A stretch of 44,008 nucleotides of DNA. Origin: Hyphomicrobiales bacterium (lineage in GTDB: Bacteria; Pseudomonadota; Alphaproteobacteria; Rhizobiales; Rhizobiaceae). The translations under genes and the position numbers were made by a program. Positions 32,910 to 41,630 of the stretch are shown piece by piece (the stretch's first letter is position 1; every line of letters starts with the position of its first letter). Under the pieces are notes generated by a model. That model was not told where the DNA came from and did no database searches. It was given only the letters and a program-made list of their open reading frames with translations. Location: positions 1 through 44,008 of the forward strand of contig UBTA01000069.1 of NCBI GenBank assembly GCA_900468065.1, given 5' to 3'.

Positions 32910-33049
32910 CGCTAACCAAACAAGAATTATTTGCTTGTTCAGCCCCTGTTAATCGCGTTGGATAAATATTGCAGGTGCGAAATTATAATTGCTTCTAGCA
33001 GGCAAGCATGATTCGCTGGGTTATCTTCAAGAGATTCGGGGAGCTCGTT

Positions 33050-33622
33050 ATGCCGAGACTTTTCACCGCCCTCGAGATACCGCGTAATGCCGCAATGAGC
33101 CTTTCATTGTTGCGTGGTGGTCTTCCCGGTGCCCGTTGGATCGATGTGGAGAATTACCACATCACGCTTCGCTTCATCGGTGACGTCGAAAACCGCACCG
33201 CCGACGAGATCGTCGACCGGCTCGACCGCATCGAACGACCGGAATTCCAATTGCAACTGACCGGCACCGGCGCTTTCGGATCGAAAAAACCGCATTCCGT
33301 CTGGGCCGGTGTGAGCAACCCGCCGGAACTCTATGCCCTTCAGGCCGAAATCGAACGGATCTGCCAACGGCTCGGCCTGCCCGCCGACCCCCGCAAGTTC
33401 ACCCCGCATGTGACGCTCGGCCGGTTGCGGGCCTCGCGGGTGGAGGATGTCGTCAGCTACCTCTCCGGCCGCGGCGGCTTCTACACCAACCCGTTCACCG
33501 TTTCGCGCTTCGTGCTTCTGTCATCACGCGATTCGGTGGGTGGCGGCCCTTACGTCACCGAAGAGGTCTTCCCGCTCTATGAGCGCTCTTCGAGCCTGCC
33601 GGTCAGCGACCTGCATCCCTGA
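33050..33622 (+). CDS. thpR: RNA 2',3'-cyclic phosphodiesterase (ThpR/LigT)
   Basis: The 190-residue 2H phosphoesterase carries the two catalytic HxT motifs HITL (H37) and HVTL (H120), plus LFTALEIP and GARWIDVENYH typical of ThpR. It would open 2',3'-cyclic phosphate ends of RNA or ligate tRNA halves in vitro. ATG 33050 follows GGGGAG; an upstream ATG at 33008 is less likely. The last 46 bp overlap the 3' end of the convergent phosphatase pseudogene. Confidence 0.93.
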   Translation: MPRLFTALEIPRNAAMSLSLLRGGLPGARWIDVENYHITLRFIGDVENRTADEIVDRLDRIERPEFQLQLTGTGAFGSKKPHSVWAGVSNPPELYALQAEIERICQRLGLPADPRKFTPHVTLGRLRASRVEDVVSYLSGRGGFYTNPFTVSRFVLLSSRDSVGGGPYVTEEVFPLYERSSSLPVSDLHP

Positions 33623-34036
33623 AGGAGCATGCTGTAGACGGTCTCAAACCCCTCCGGCCCCTCGTAGTAGGGGTCGGGAACATCGTGGGTGGTCCCCAGC
33701 GCATACAAGAAACAGATGCAGCTTGTGCTGCGCCTTCGGCGGTGCCATCGCATGCAGATGGGCAAGATTGCTGCGGTCCATCGCAAAGATGAGATCGAAG
33801 GCTTCGAAATCACTGGCATCGACCTTCCGGCAGCGCTGACCGGCAATATCGATCCAGTGTTTCAGCGCAACTGCGATCGAGCGGTGATCCGGCGGATCGC
33901 CGATATGCCAACCGCCCGTTCCGGCCGAATCGGCATCCACCAAACCATCGCCTGCGACATGCCGCAAAATGCCCTCGGCCAAGGGTGAGCGGCAGATATT
34001 GCCGAGACAGACGAAAAGAATTCTGACAGGTTTCAT
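33577..34036 (-). pseudogene. Low-molecular-weight protein tyrosine phosphatase, frameshifted
   Basis: ATG 34036 begins a normal LMW-PTP with the catalytic loop [14 protein letters not shown] (C-x5-R), the [17 protein letters not shown] block and IFAMDRSNLAHL. At 33706 the reading frame breaks: after LHLFL the frame runs to an early stop at 33644, while the family C terminus (YALGTTHDVPDPYYEG…GFETVYSMLL) continues in another frame to 33577. The general-acid Asp of DPYYEG lies in the second frame. Homologues usually read LFLDYALG, so two bases are probably missing. Sequencing error is possible. Confidence 0.85.
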
Positions 34037-34139
34037 GTTATTCAAAAGGCCCGGGAAAAGGTTGAACCTATCTGCGGCTGCCGCGTTGTGGAACTGGGAT
34101 ATCGGTTGCCGCTATCAAAAAACTGGAGGGGATTGCGCC

Positions 34140-34466
34140 ATGCAACAGGAAAAGCTCGCCAAGGAGGCCGTTGCCGAAAACCTTTCGAAGATGGAGGGCT
34201 GGGTGCTTGCCGAAGACGGACTTTCGATCTGGAAAGCCTTCCGTTTCAAGAGCTTTGTCGAAGCCTTCGGCTTCATGACGGAAAGCGCGATCTCGGCCGA
34301 GAAGCTCGGCCATCATCCCGAATGGTTCAATGTCTACAACAAGGTGGACGTGACGCTCACCACCCATGATTCACAAGGGCTGACCGAGCTGGACTTCAAG
34401 CTTGCCGCAAAGATGGATCGCGCGGCGGCAGGCCGGATGCCGGATCATTTGAAACAGCACATTTGA
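34140..34466 (+). CDS. 4a-hydroxytetrahydrobiopterin dehydratase (PCD/DCoH)
   Basis: The 108-residue protein matches pterin-4a-carbinolamine dehydratase, with the motif [20 protein letters not shown]58, H59 and H76 are the usual catalytic His set. It regenerates the pterin cofactor after aromatic amino-acid hydroxylation, though many bacteria without a hydroxylase keep it as a molybdopterin-related protein. ATG 34140 follows GGAGGGG. No phenylalanine hydroxylase gene is in the window. Confidence 0.93.
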   Translation: MQQEKLAKEAVAENLSKMEGWVLAEDGLSIWKAFRFKSFVEAFGFMTESAISAEKLGHHPEWFNVYNKVDVTLTTHDSQGLTELDFKLAAKMDRAAAGRMPDHLKQHI

Positions 34467-34518
34467 AATCCCGGCTGTGCTCACCATATGATTTTCCATG
34501 ACGGATGGGACAAACAGA

Positions 34519-34896
34519 ATGGATGACATCAAGATCGGCGAGATTTTGCTGCCCGGCGAGGAAAGCGAGCAGGAGGCGAAAGCCCGCAAGGTGCAGCGCC
34601 GCTTCTGGCCGACCCTGAAACGGGCGATGCGGCAGGTGCCGTTCAGCCGCGACGTCGTTGCCGCCTATTACTGCGCCATGGACCCGACGACACCGCTGCG
34701 CACGCGCGGCATCCTGCTCGGCGCACTCGCCTATTTCGTCATGCCGTTCGATTTCATTCCCGATGTCTTGGCCATGGTCGGCTTTTCCGACGACATCGCC
34801 GTGCTCACCGCCGCCTTTGCCGCCATCAGCGGCCAGATCAAGGAAAAGCACTATATCAAGGCGGACGAGGCCCTGCAGGACAAGCTTCCCGATTGA
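34519..34896 (+). CDS. YkvA family (DUF1232) membrane protein
   Basis: The ~125-residue protein contains the DUF1232 core: a hydrophobic stretch GILLGALAYFVMPFDFIPD (about 71-89) and VGFSDDIAVLTAAFAAI. The PxDxIPD motif is the family hallmark. Function is unknown. ATG 34519 (GGATGGGA upstream) is preferred to ATG 34498, which lacks a Shine-Dalgarno. It is convergent with the sigma factor gene, 6 bp apart. Confidence 0.88.
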   Translation: MDDIKIGEILLPGEESEQEAKARKVQRRFWPTLKRAMRQVPFSRDVVAAYYCAMDPTTPLRTRGILLGALAYFVMPFDFIPDVLAMVGFSDDIAVLTAAFAAISGQIKEKHYIKADEALQDKLPD

Positions 34897-34902
34897 TTGG
34901 CG

Positions 34903-35475
34903 TCAGTAGGCGCTATCGACGCCGCCCGCTTCGAGCAGCGTCCGCAATTTGCCGAAGGCGAGCCGGATGCGGGACTTGACGGTTCCCAGCGGCAGACCCG
35001 TCGCTGCGGAAATCTCAGAATGAGACTGACCGAAGAAAAATGCCATCTGGATCAGGGTGACCTGCTCCAAGGGTAACTTCGCGAGCGCAATCCGGACGAT
35101 CTGTTCGCGATCTTCACTTTCGATCAGGTCATCCGGCGCTGGTGGCGCCGTGGGCAGCAGAAGCGGTTCATGCGCATCAAGCGTTCCGTTGCGCTGGCGC
35201 CGTGCCGCATCGATACGCCGGTTGCGGGCGATGCGGAAAAGCCATGTCGAAAGCGAGGATTTTTCCGGATCGTAGAGATGGGCCTTCTGCCAAAGGATGA
35301 CCATCACTTCCTGCACCACCTCTTCCGCCTCCGCGACGCCGGCATTCTGACGCATCAGGAATGATTTCAACCGTGGGGCGAAAAAGTCGAAGAGTTCCGA
35401 AAAGGCGGTCTGATCACGATTGCGTGCGACGGCCACGGCAAGGGCGGTAAAATGCTGTCTGACTTCAACATTCAT
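34903..35475 (-). CDS. ECF-family RNA polymerase sigma factor
   Basis: The 190-residue protein has sigma region 2 (about 22-97, with VVQEVMVILWQKAHLYDP and STWLFRIARNRRIDAARR) and region 4 (about 128-180, LPLEQVTLIQMAFFFGQSHSEISAATGLPLGTVKSRI). It resembles sigma factors usually partnered with a ChrR-type zinc-cupin anti-sigma factor, but no such gene adjoins it: its stop faces YkvA and its 5' side is a 438-bp gap. ATG 35475 follows GGGAGG at a long distance. Targets are unknown. Confidence 0.93.
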   Translation of the reverse strand: MNVEVRQHFTALAVAVARNRDQTAFSELFDFFAPRLKSFLMRQNAGVAEAEEVVQEVMVILWQKAHLYDPEKSSLSTWLFRIARNRRIDAARRQRNGTLDAHEPLLLPTAPPAPDDLIESEDREQIVRIALAKLPLEQVTLIQMAFFFGQSHSEISAATGLPLGTVKSRIRLAFGKLRTLLEAGGVDSAY

Positions 35476-35913
35476 TCCGCTTTTGATGGCCTCCCGTCCT
35501 GATTTTCGCAGTATTTAACAAGAGGTACAGCGCTTTTGCCAAAGGTCAAACTCTTGCCTGATTCTTTGTGACATAAAACGAGCGCCGGGCACGCGTCGGC
35601 TGATCGGGCAATTGCCCGGCAAGTGAAACGTGCAAGGCAGACGGAATTCGGTATTTCCCGCCGCGACCGTTCTCTGGGTTTTCGCACACCATGGATCAAG
35701 GCAAGCTTGCATAGTTCGGGCGCTTAACCGCTAACCCGAAACCCGAGCCGGGTTTGCGTCGTACTCTGTTCCGTATTAAAGCGGAAAGGCAGCGAATTCG
35801 GGGAATGTTGACGGTTTGGTAACCTGAATTAAGTCAAAATCAATGAAATCATGACCATGCGTTGCCCGGCTGATGCTGATCGGGCTTTGGCAGCAAGAAA
35901 CCGGCAGGACAAG
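35476..35913. other. Intergenic region between the sigma factor and IalB genes
   Basis: The 438 bp hold the divergent promoters and no supported gene. Visible elements are the 10-bp palindrome GCAAGCTTGC (35701-35710), a 6-bp hairpin AAACCC/GGGTTT (35739-35755) and TTGACGGTTTGGTAACC near 35808-35824, which contains GGTT/AACC. None gives a clear sigma-factor recognition site. Confidence 0.4.
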
Positions 35914-36417
35914 ATGTTTGTAAGAAAGCTCAACCTCGCAATCGCACTCGTGCTGGCATTCGCCGGCGTTGCTTCGGCCCAGTCGCCGACCCGCATTCAG
36001 CAGTTCAATGCCTGGGGCGCCTATTCCTATCAGGCCGGCGCCGGCAAGGTCTGCTATGTGCTCTCCGTCCCGAAGGACAAGAGCCCGGCCAATGTCGATC
36101 ACGGCGATATCTTCTTCCTCGTGTCGCAGCGCCCCGGCCAGAACATCTCCTATGAACCGCAGGCGATGATGGGCTATCCGCTTCAGGAAAACTCCAAGGT
36201 CACCGTCACCATCGATGCCAAGAATTTCACGATGTTCACCAAGGGCAACTCCGCCTGGGTGGAAAACGCCGCTGAAGAGCCGGCGCTGGTGGCTGCGATG
36301 AAGACCGGCAAGGCCATGTCCGTTGCTGCCAAGTCGCGCAAGGGCACGCCGACGGCCTATTCCTATTCGCTCTCGGGCATCTCGGCCGCGCTGAAGCAGA
36401 TCGAAAACTGCAAGTAA
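35914..36417 (+). CDS. Invasion-associated locus B (IalB) family protein
   Basis: The 167-residue protein has a signal peptide (about 1-22, ending ASA) and an IalB-like domain beginning RIQQFNAWGAYSYQ, with a conserved Cys pair (C46 in KVCYV and the C-terminal NCK). The name comes from Bartonella; in free-living rhizobia it is a small periplasmic protein of unknown role. ATG 35914 with AGGA 7 bp upstream is chosen over ATG 35851, which lacks a signal peptide. A terminator follows. Confidence 0.9.
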   Translation: MFVRKLNLAIALVLAFAGVASAQSPTRIQQFNAWGAYSYQAGAGKVCYVLSVPKDKSPANVDHGDIFFLVSQRPGQNISYEPQAMMGYPLQENSKVTVTIDAKNFTMFTKGNSAWVENAAEEPALVAAMKTGKAMSVAAKSRKGTPTAYSYSLSGISAALKQIENCK

Positions 36418-36442
36418 GCTCAGTCTGATATCATCATTCTCC

Positions 36443-36469
36443 CAAAAGGCCGGTTCATCTGGCCTTTTG
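36443..36469. terminator. Terminator hairpin after the IalB gene
   Basis: CAAAAGGCC (36443-36451) pairs perfectly with GGCCTTTTG (36461-36469) around a 9-nt loop. The T-run inside the 3' arm fits an intrinsic terminator. Confidence 0.75.
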
Positions 36470-36677
36470 ACGTTAAGCCCTTCGTCTTTTTGCAGATCTG
36501 CCCTGACGTGCGGGAGGGTGACGCGGGGCGAAAACCGTGCTAAAGGCCCGCATAACGATAGCTGCGCGGATTCCTGGCGATCCCGATGCGCGGCAAACGA
36601 ACTCTGATCTCAGCATTTACGCGACCGGCTGCAGGCAAAAGCGCTTGAACGGACCTTGCGTATCGCAAACATGGGAA

Positions 36678-37919
36678 ATGGCGAGAATGGCCGCGACTGA
36701 AGCACTCGATCTGGACCGTCCCGTCAAGGCGCCCGTCCGCCCGGCCATGATGGCCGAAAAGCCGACGCTGATCGGCCTGTCGCGCGAAGACATGGGCAAG
36801 GCGCTGGCCGAGGTCGGCGTTCCGGCAAAGCAGGTCAAGATGCGCTCCAGCCAGCTGTGGAACTGGCTCTATGTGCGCGGCGTTTCCGATTTCGACCACA
36901 TGACCAATGTGTCGAAGGACATGCGCGAACTGCTGAAGACGCATTTCACCATCGCCCGGCCTGAAATCGTCGAGGAACAGGTCTCCAGCGACGGCACCCG
37001 CAAATGGCTTCTGCGCTTTCCACCGCGGGGTGCTGGCCGTCCCGTCGAAATCGAAACCGTCTATATTCCCGAGGAAGGCCGCGGCACGCTCTGCGTTTCC
37101 AGCCAGGTCGGCTGCACGCTCACCTGTTCCTTCTGTCATACCGGCACCCAGAAGCTGGTGCGCAACCTGACCGCCGAAGAAATCCTTTCGCAGCTGCTGC
37201 TGGCCCGCGACCGGCTGGGCGATTTCCCGGACCGCGACACGCCGGTCGGCACCGCCGTCCCCAATGAAGGCCGCAAGGTCACCAATATGGTGATGATGGG
37301 CATGGGCGAACCGCTCTACAATTTCGAGAACGTCAAGACGGCGCTCCTGATCGCAACCGATGGCGACGGCCTGTCGCTGTCGAAGCGCCGCGTCACCCTG
37401 TCGACCTCCGGCATCGTCCCGGAAATCTTCCGCACCGGCGAGGAAATCGGCGTCATGCTGGCGATCTCGCTGCATGCGGTGAAGGACGACCTGCGCGACA
37501 TGCTTGTGCCGATCAACAAGAAATATCCGCTGAAGGACCTGCTCGACGCCTGCCGCAACTATCCCGGCCTGTCGAATGCCCGTCGCATCACCTTCGAATA
37601 CGTGATGCTCGAAGGCGTCAACGACACGCTGGAAGATGCCAAGGAACTGGTGCGCCTCTTGAAGGGCATTCCGGCCAAGATCAACCTGATCCCGTTCAAC
37701 CCCTGGCCGGGCACCAACTACCAGTGTTCGAAATGGGAACAGATCGAAAAGTTCGCCGACTTCATCAATGCGGCCGGCTATGCCTCGCCGATCCGCACGC
37801 CGCGCGGCCGCGATATTCTTGCCGCCTGCGGCCAGCTGAAATCGGACTCCGAGCGCATGCGCAAGGTCGATCGCATGGCCTTCGAGGCGATGATGATCGC
37901 CAATCACGGCGAGGATTGA
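36678..37919 (+). CDS. rlmN: Dual-specificity RNA methyltransferase RlmN
   Basis: RlmN makes m2A at 23S rRNA A2503 and tRNA A37 by radical SAM chemistry. The 413 residues carry the CxxxCxxC cluster motif as C146, C150 and C153 (GCTLTCSFC), the SAM motif [12 protein letters not shown] and the resolving C384 in LAACGQ. ATG 36678 is chosen; ATG 36687 is nearly as likely, while upstream codons to 36537 add a non-conserved tail. It stands alone between the IalB gene and an ABC operon. Confidence 0.95.
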   Translation: MARMAATEALDLDRPVKAPVRPAMMAEKPTLIGLSREDMGKALAEVGVPAKQVKMRSSQLWNWLYVRGVSDFDHMTNVSKDMRELLKTHFTIARPEIVEEQVSSDGTRKWLLRFPPRGAGRPVEIETVYIPEEGRGTLCVSSQVGCTLTCSFCHTGTQKLVRNLTAEEILSQLLLARDRLGDFPDRDTPVGTAVPNEGRKVTNMVMMGMGEPLYNFENVKTALLIATDGDGLSLSKRRVTLSTSGIVPEIFRTGEEIGVMLAISLHAVKDDLRDMLVPINKKYPLKDLLDACRNYPGLSNARRITFEYVMLEGVNDTLEDAKELVRLLKGIPAKINLIPFNPWPGTNYQCSKWEQIEKFADFINAAGYASPIRTPRGRDILAACGQLKSDSERMRKVDRMAFEAMMIANHGED

Positions 37920-37976
37920 TCAGCAAATTTGATGGATGCTGGTCTGCAATTGGATTGATTTAAGTGTCGAGCCTTC

Positions 37977-38003
37977 CTAAGACTGCCTAAAAATCAGTCT
38001 TGG
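37977..38003 (+). promoter_or_regulatory. Hairpin abutting the ABC operon Shine-Dalgarno
   Basis: AAGACTG (37979-37985) pairs with CAGTCTT (37995-38001), extendable by a G·T and a C–G pair to 38003. The GGAGG Shine-Dalgarno occupies 38002-38006, so the closed stem covers its first bases. This could modulate translation of the binding-protein gene. Confidence 0.45.
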
Positions 38004-38012
38004 AGGACACTC

Positions 38013-38966
38013 ATGCGCTCACTTCTTATTGCTCTTGCGGCAACCGTCGCCCTTACCCTGCCCGCCCGGGCGGAAGATGTCACGGTTGCGGTCACCGCGA
38101 TCGTCGAACATCCGGCACTCGATGCCGTGCGTGACGGCGTCAAGGAAACCCTGGCCGCTGCCGGCTACAAGGAAGGCGAGAACCTCAAGTTCCTCTACGA
38201 ATCCGCCCAGGGCAACCCGGCGACTGCAGCCCAGATCGCCCGCCAGTTCGCCGGCGAAGCCCCGAATGTCATCGTGCCGATCTCCACCCCGTCGGCACAG
38301 GCCGTCGTCTCCTCGACGCGTGACATTCCGATTGTCTTCACCGCTGTTTCAGATCCGCTCGGCGCTCAGCTGATCAAGGACATGGACAAGCCAGGCGGCA
38401 ACGTCACCGGCCTTTCCGACCTTTCGCCGGTTGCCGAACATGTCGCCCTGATCAAGGAAATCCTGCCGAACGTGAAGTCGATCGGCTATCTCTACAATTC
38501 CGGCGAGGCAAACTCTGTATCGCTGCTCGCCGTCCTGAAGGTCGAAGCCGAAAAGGCCGGCCTGACCGTGGTTGAATCCGCTGCGACGAAGTCGGCCGAA
38601 GTGCAGGGCGCTGCCCGCGCGCTGGTCGGCCGCGCCGACGTCATCTATGTTCCGACCGACAACACGATCATCTCGGCGCTGGAAGGCGCTGTTGCCGTGG
38701 CCGTCGAAGCCAAGCTGCCGCTGTTCACTGCCGACACGGACTCCGTCTCGCGCGGCGCCGTTGCTGCCCTCGGCTTCAACTATCATGACGTCGGCAAGCA
38801 GACCGGCGACATCGTCGTTCGCATCCTCAAGGGTGAAAACCCCGGCGATATCGCCGTCAAGGTTGCCGCAGGTACCGATCTGGTCATCAACAAGGGCTCT
38901 GCCGTCAAGATGGGCGTCACCTTCCCGGAAAGCGTTCTCAGCCGCGCCACCCGCGTCATCGAATAA
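38013..38966 (+). CDS. ABC transporter substrate-binding protein, COG2984/TrpX-like
   Basis: The 317-residue protein has a signal peptide (about 1-20, ending ARA) and a type I periplasmic binding fold. VTAIVEHPALDAVRDGV, VPISTPSAQAVVSSTRDIPIVFTAVSDPLGA and GLSDLSPVAEHV are typical of the COG2984 family. Some Gram-positive members bind tryptophan (TrpX); the ligand here is not known. There is no lipobox. ATG 38013 follows GGAGG. Permease and ATPase genes follow and complete the system. Confidence 0.92.
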   Translation: MRSLLIALAATVALTLPARAEDVTVAVTAIVEHPALDAVRDGVKETLAAAGYKEGENLKFLYESAQGNPATAAQIARQFAGEAPNVIVPISTPSAQAVVSSTRDIPIVFTAVSDPLGAQLIKDMDKPGGNVTGLSDLSPVAEHVALIKEILPNVKSIGYLYNSGEANSVSLLAVLKVEAEKAGLTVVESAATKSAEVQGAARALVGRADVIYVPTDNTIISALEGAVAVAVEAKLPLFTADTDSVSRGAVAALGFNYHDVGKQTGDIVVRILKGENPGDIAVKVAAGTDLVINKGSAVKMGVTFPESVLSRATRVIE

Positions 38967-39004
38967 GGCCAGACCACCTTATATTTGCACAATCTGATTG
39001 ATTT

Positions 39005-39037
39005 TGAACCGCCCTCCTTTCATACGGGGGCGGTTCA
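39005..39037 (+). other. Intercistronic hairpin in the ABC operon
   Basis: TGAACCGCCC (39005-39014) pairs perfectly with GGGCGGTTCA (39028-39037). It lies 38 bp past the binding-protein stop and 73 bp before the permease. With no T-run, it probably stabilises the upstream mRNA so that the binding protein is made in excess. Confidence 0.55.
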
Positions 39038-39110
39038 TCTGTAAAACAAGCCTCGCTTTACCGGCCGAGCCGGACCGGGCTCGACGAATTTGAGAAGAGG
39101 ACCGACAGCG

Positions 39111-39989
39111 GTGAGCCAAATTGCCTTCTGGGGAGCAGTCGAGCTTGGGCTCGTCTATGCCTTCGTCGCCATCGGCGTGTTCCTTGCCTTCCGCGTGCTC
39201 GATTTTCCGGATCTGACCGTCGACGGCTCGTTTCCGCTGGGTGCCGCCGTTGCCGCCGTACTGATCATCGCCGGCGTCAATCCCTGGCTCGCCTCGGGCG
39301 TAGCCATGGGCGCGGGTGCGGCTGCGGGCATCGTCACCGCTATCCTCAACGTCCGCTTCCGCATCCTCAATCTTCTGGCATCGATCCTGACGATGATCGC
39401 GCTGTTCTCGGTCAACCTGCGTGTCATGGGCAAACCGAACGTCGCCCTGATCAACGCCGACACGATGCTGTCTCCCTTCTTCGGCCTTGGCCTGCGGGAC
39501 TTTTACGTCCGCCCTCTGTTCATCGGGCTCCTGGTCCTCGTTGCGGTTATCGCCGTCTGGCGCTTCCTTGAGAGCGACGCCGGCCTTGCGATGCGGGCAA
39601 CCGGCGCCAATGCGCGCATGGCAAGGGCGCAAGGCGTCGACACCAGCCGCCAGATCTATCTCGGCATGGCGCTGTCCAACGCGCTGGTTGCGCTTGGTGG
39701 CGCGCTGTTTGCCCAGACCAACGGCTTTGCCGACGTCACCTCGGGTGTCGGCACCATCGTCGTCGGCCTCGCCGCCGTCATCATCGGCGAAACATTGCTC
39801 GGTGCGCGCGGCATCCTGATTGCGCTGATCGGCTGCGTACTCGGCTCGATCCTCTACCGCATCGCCATCCAGCTGGCGCTCTCGACCGATATGCTCGGCC
39901 TTCAGGCCTCCGATCTCAATCTGGTTACCGCAGCGCTCGTCACGGTCGCCCTCGTTCTTCCCCGCCTGCGCCGCGGAGGTGCCGCATGA
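39111..39989 (+). CDS. ABC transporter permease, COG4120/TrpY-like
   Basis: The 292-residue protein has eight to nine hydrophobic segments of the BPD_transp_2 (branched-chain type) superfamily, with AFRVLDFPDLTVDGSFPLGAA near residue 32 and RATGANARMARAQGVDT (about 164-180) as the ATPase-coupling loop. GTG 39111 gives the family start SQIAFWGAVELGLVYAFVA. It overlaps the ATPase gene by 4 bp and is translated from the same transcript as the binding protein. Confidence 0.92.
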   Translation: MSQIAFWGAVELGLVYAFVAIGVFLAFRVLDFPDLTVDGSFPLGAAVAAVLIIAGVNPWLASGVAMGAGAAAGIVTAILNVRFRILNLLASILTMIALFSVNLRVMGKPNVALINADTMLSPFFGLGLRDFYVRPLFIGLLVLVAVIAVWRFLESDAGLAMRATGANARMARAQGVDTSRQIYLGMALSNALVALGGALFAQTNGFADVTSGVGTIVVGLAAVIIGETLLGARGILIALIGCVLGSILYRIAIQLALSTDMLGLQASDLNLVTAALVTVALVLPRLRRGGAA

Positions 39990-40780
39990 TCAAGCTCGAC
40001 AATATCCAGGTCATCTTCGGCAAGGGTACACCGCTGCAGAAGCAGGCCCTGAACGGCGTCAGCCTGACCATCGAGGAAGGCACCTTCGTCACCGTCATCG
40101 GCTCCAACGGCGCCGGCAAATCCACCGTGCTCGGCGTGCTTGCCGGCGATGTTATCCCGACCGCAGGCCAGGTCACGATCGGCAATACCGACGTTACCCG
40201 CAAGGGCACCGCCGCCCGGGCCGGCCTGGTTGCCCGCGTCTTTCAGGATCCGCTTGCCGGAAGCTGCGGCGCCCTGTCGATCGAGGAAAATCTGGCGCTG
40301 GCCGCGCGGCGCGGCGAAAGCCGGGGGCTTACACCGGCGCTTGGCCCAAAGCGCCGCGAGCATTTTCGCGCGCGCATCGCCGAACTGAACCTCGGCCTTG
40401 AAAACCGGATGCGGGACCGCATGGACCTGTTGTCGGGCGGCCAACGGCAGGCGGTTTCGCTGGTCATGGCGACACTCGCCGGCTCCGAAGTACTGCTGCT
40501 CGACGAGCATACCGCAGCGCTCGATCCCGGTATGGCCGAGTTCATCATGAACCTCACCCAGAAGATCGTGTCCGAACGCAAGCTGACGGCACTGATGGTG
40601 ACGCATTCGATGCGCCAGGCGCTCGATTTCGGTCACCGCACCATCATGCTGCATGGCGGCGAAGTCGTGCTCGACGTCTCCGGCGACAGCCGCAAGACGC
40701 TGCAGGTCGAAGACCTCATCGCCATGTTCCGCAAGATTCGCGGCCAGACGCTGGATGATGATGCACTGCTGATCGGCTGA
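39986..40780 (+). CDS. ABC transporter ATP-binding protein, COG1101/TrpZ-like
   Basis: The 264-residue protein shows Walker A GSNGAGKST (39-47), a Q-loop in VFQDPLAG, signature LSGGQRQAVSL and Walker B EVLLLDEHTAALDP, in which His replaces the usual Pro after DE. That DEHTAALDP form is typical of this family. It overlaps the permease end by 4 bp. Its stop codon abuts the stop of the convergent LysE gene with no gap. Confidence 0.93.
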   Translation: MIKLDNIQVIFGKGTPLQKQALNGVSLTIEEGTFVTVIGSNGAGKSTVLGVLAGDVIPTAGQVTIGNTDVTRKGTAARAGLVARVFQDPLAGSCGALSIEENLALAARRGESRGLTPALGPKRREHFRARIAELNLGLENRMRDRMDLLSGGQRQAVSLVMATLAGSEVLLLDEHTAALDPGMAEFIMNLTQKIVSERKLTALMVTHSMRQALDFGHRTIMLHGGEVVLDVSGDSRKTLQVEDLIAMFRKIRGQTLDDDALLIG

Positions 40781-41422
40781 TCAGCGCGTCTGCGTGAACA
40801 GGATTTTTACCGCGAAGATCGAAAAGACGCCGGCAAACGTGTAGTCGATGCCGCGCATGACGCTCTTGCGACGCTGCAGCCAGCCGGACAAGCCGTCGGC
40901 CGTCAGGATGACCAAAACATTGACCGGCATTGCTGCGACGATGAAGAAGAAGCCGAGGAACAGCAGCTTCTGCGTCACGGCCGGATCGTTGGCGGTGACG
41001 AACTGCGGCAGGAAGGTCATGAAGAAGATGATGACCTTCGGGTTAAGCAGGTTGACCCAGAGCCCGGTGGAAATGTTCGCCAGCGCAGACGCGCCGGTGT
41101 CGTCGACCCTCTTGACCGTCAGTGTCGATCCATAGCGGATCGCCTGCACTGCCAGCCAGAACAGATAGGCGGCACCGCCGGTCTTCAGGATCATGAAGGC
41201 TGTCGGCGAGGCCGTGATCAGCGCCGAGATGCCGAAGGCGACCAAAAGCGTGTGCACGACGCAACCAAGGCTGGTTCCGACAACGATGAAGAAGGCGGCG
41301 GATTTTCCCTGCGACAGCGCCCGGCTGATCGATAGCGTCATGTCGGGACCCGGCGTCGCCGCCAAAAGCAGCGTTGCTGCGGTGAAGGCCAGAAGTGTCG
41401 GCAGGCTGGGCAGGAAATCCAT
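40781..41422 (-). CDS. LysE/RhtB-family amino-acid exporter
   Basis: The 213-residue protein has about six hydrophobic segments and the family N terminus LLAATPGPDMTLSISRALSQGKSAA, plus LWVNLLNPKVIIFFMTFLPQFV. It would export an amino acid such as threonine, homoserine or lysine; the substrate cannot be told. ATG 41422 follows AGGA. No LysG-type regulator is adjacent. Confidence 0.92.
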   Translation of the reverse strand: MDFLPSLPTLLAFTAATLLLAATPGPDMTLSISRALSQGKSAAFFIVVGTSLGCVVHTLLVAFGISALITASPTAFMILKTGGAAYLFWLAVQAIRYGSTLTVKRVDDTGASALANISTGLWVNLLNPKVIIFFMTFLPQFVTANDPAVTQKLLFLGFFFIVAAMPVNVLVILTADGLSGWLQRRKSVMRGIDYTFAGVFSIFAVKILFTQTR

Positions 41423-41579
41423 CTTTCAATCCTATGGGACGGTGAAGCCGCGCATTCGTTCGATGCACGCCTATTGAATGTCCCAAATGGCGGCTGAAAG
41501 CAATTCGACATTTCGCCAGCCACCGGGTGCCGAAAGACACCCGAATACACGCATCACCAAATGGTGATGGCACACAACC

Positions 41580-41604
41580 GGAACGAATGTTCGCCTCCGC
41601 CGTT
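41580..41604 (+). promoter_or_regulatory. EcfG (RpoE2)-type general stress promoter
   Basis: GGAAC (41580-41584), a 16-bp spacer and CGTT (41601-41604) match the alphaproteobacterial EcfG consensus exactly. The start of transcription would be near 41611, leaving about 20 nt before the BA14K gene start codon. Two perfect hairpins, CGGGTG/CACCCG (41524-41543) and CATCACC/GGTGATG (41552-41569), lie just upstream. Confidence 0.7.
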
Positions 41605-41630
41605 TCCGTCACGACACAAGGAAAGAATTC

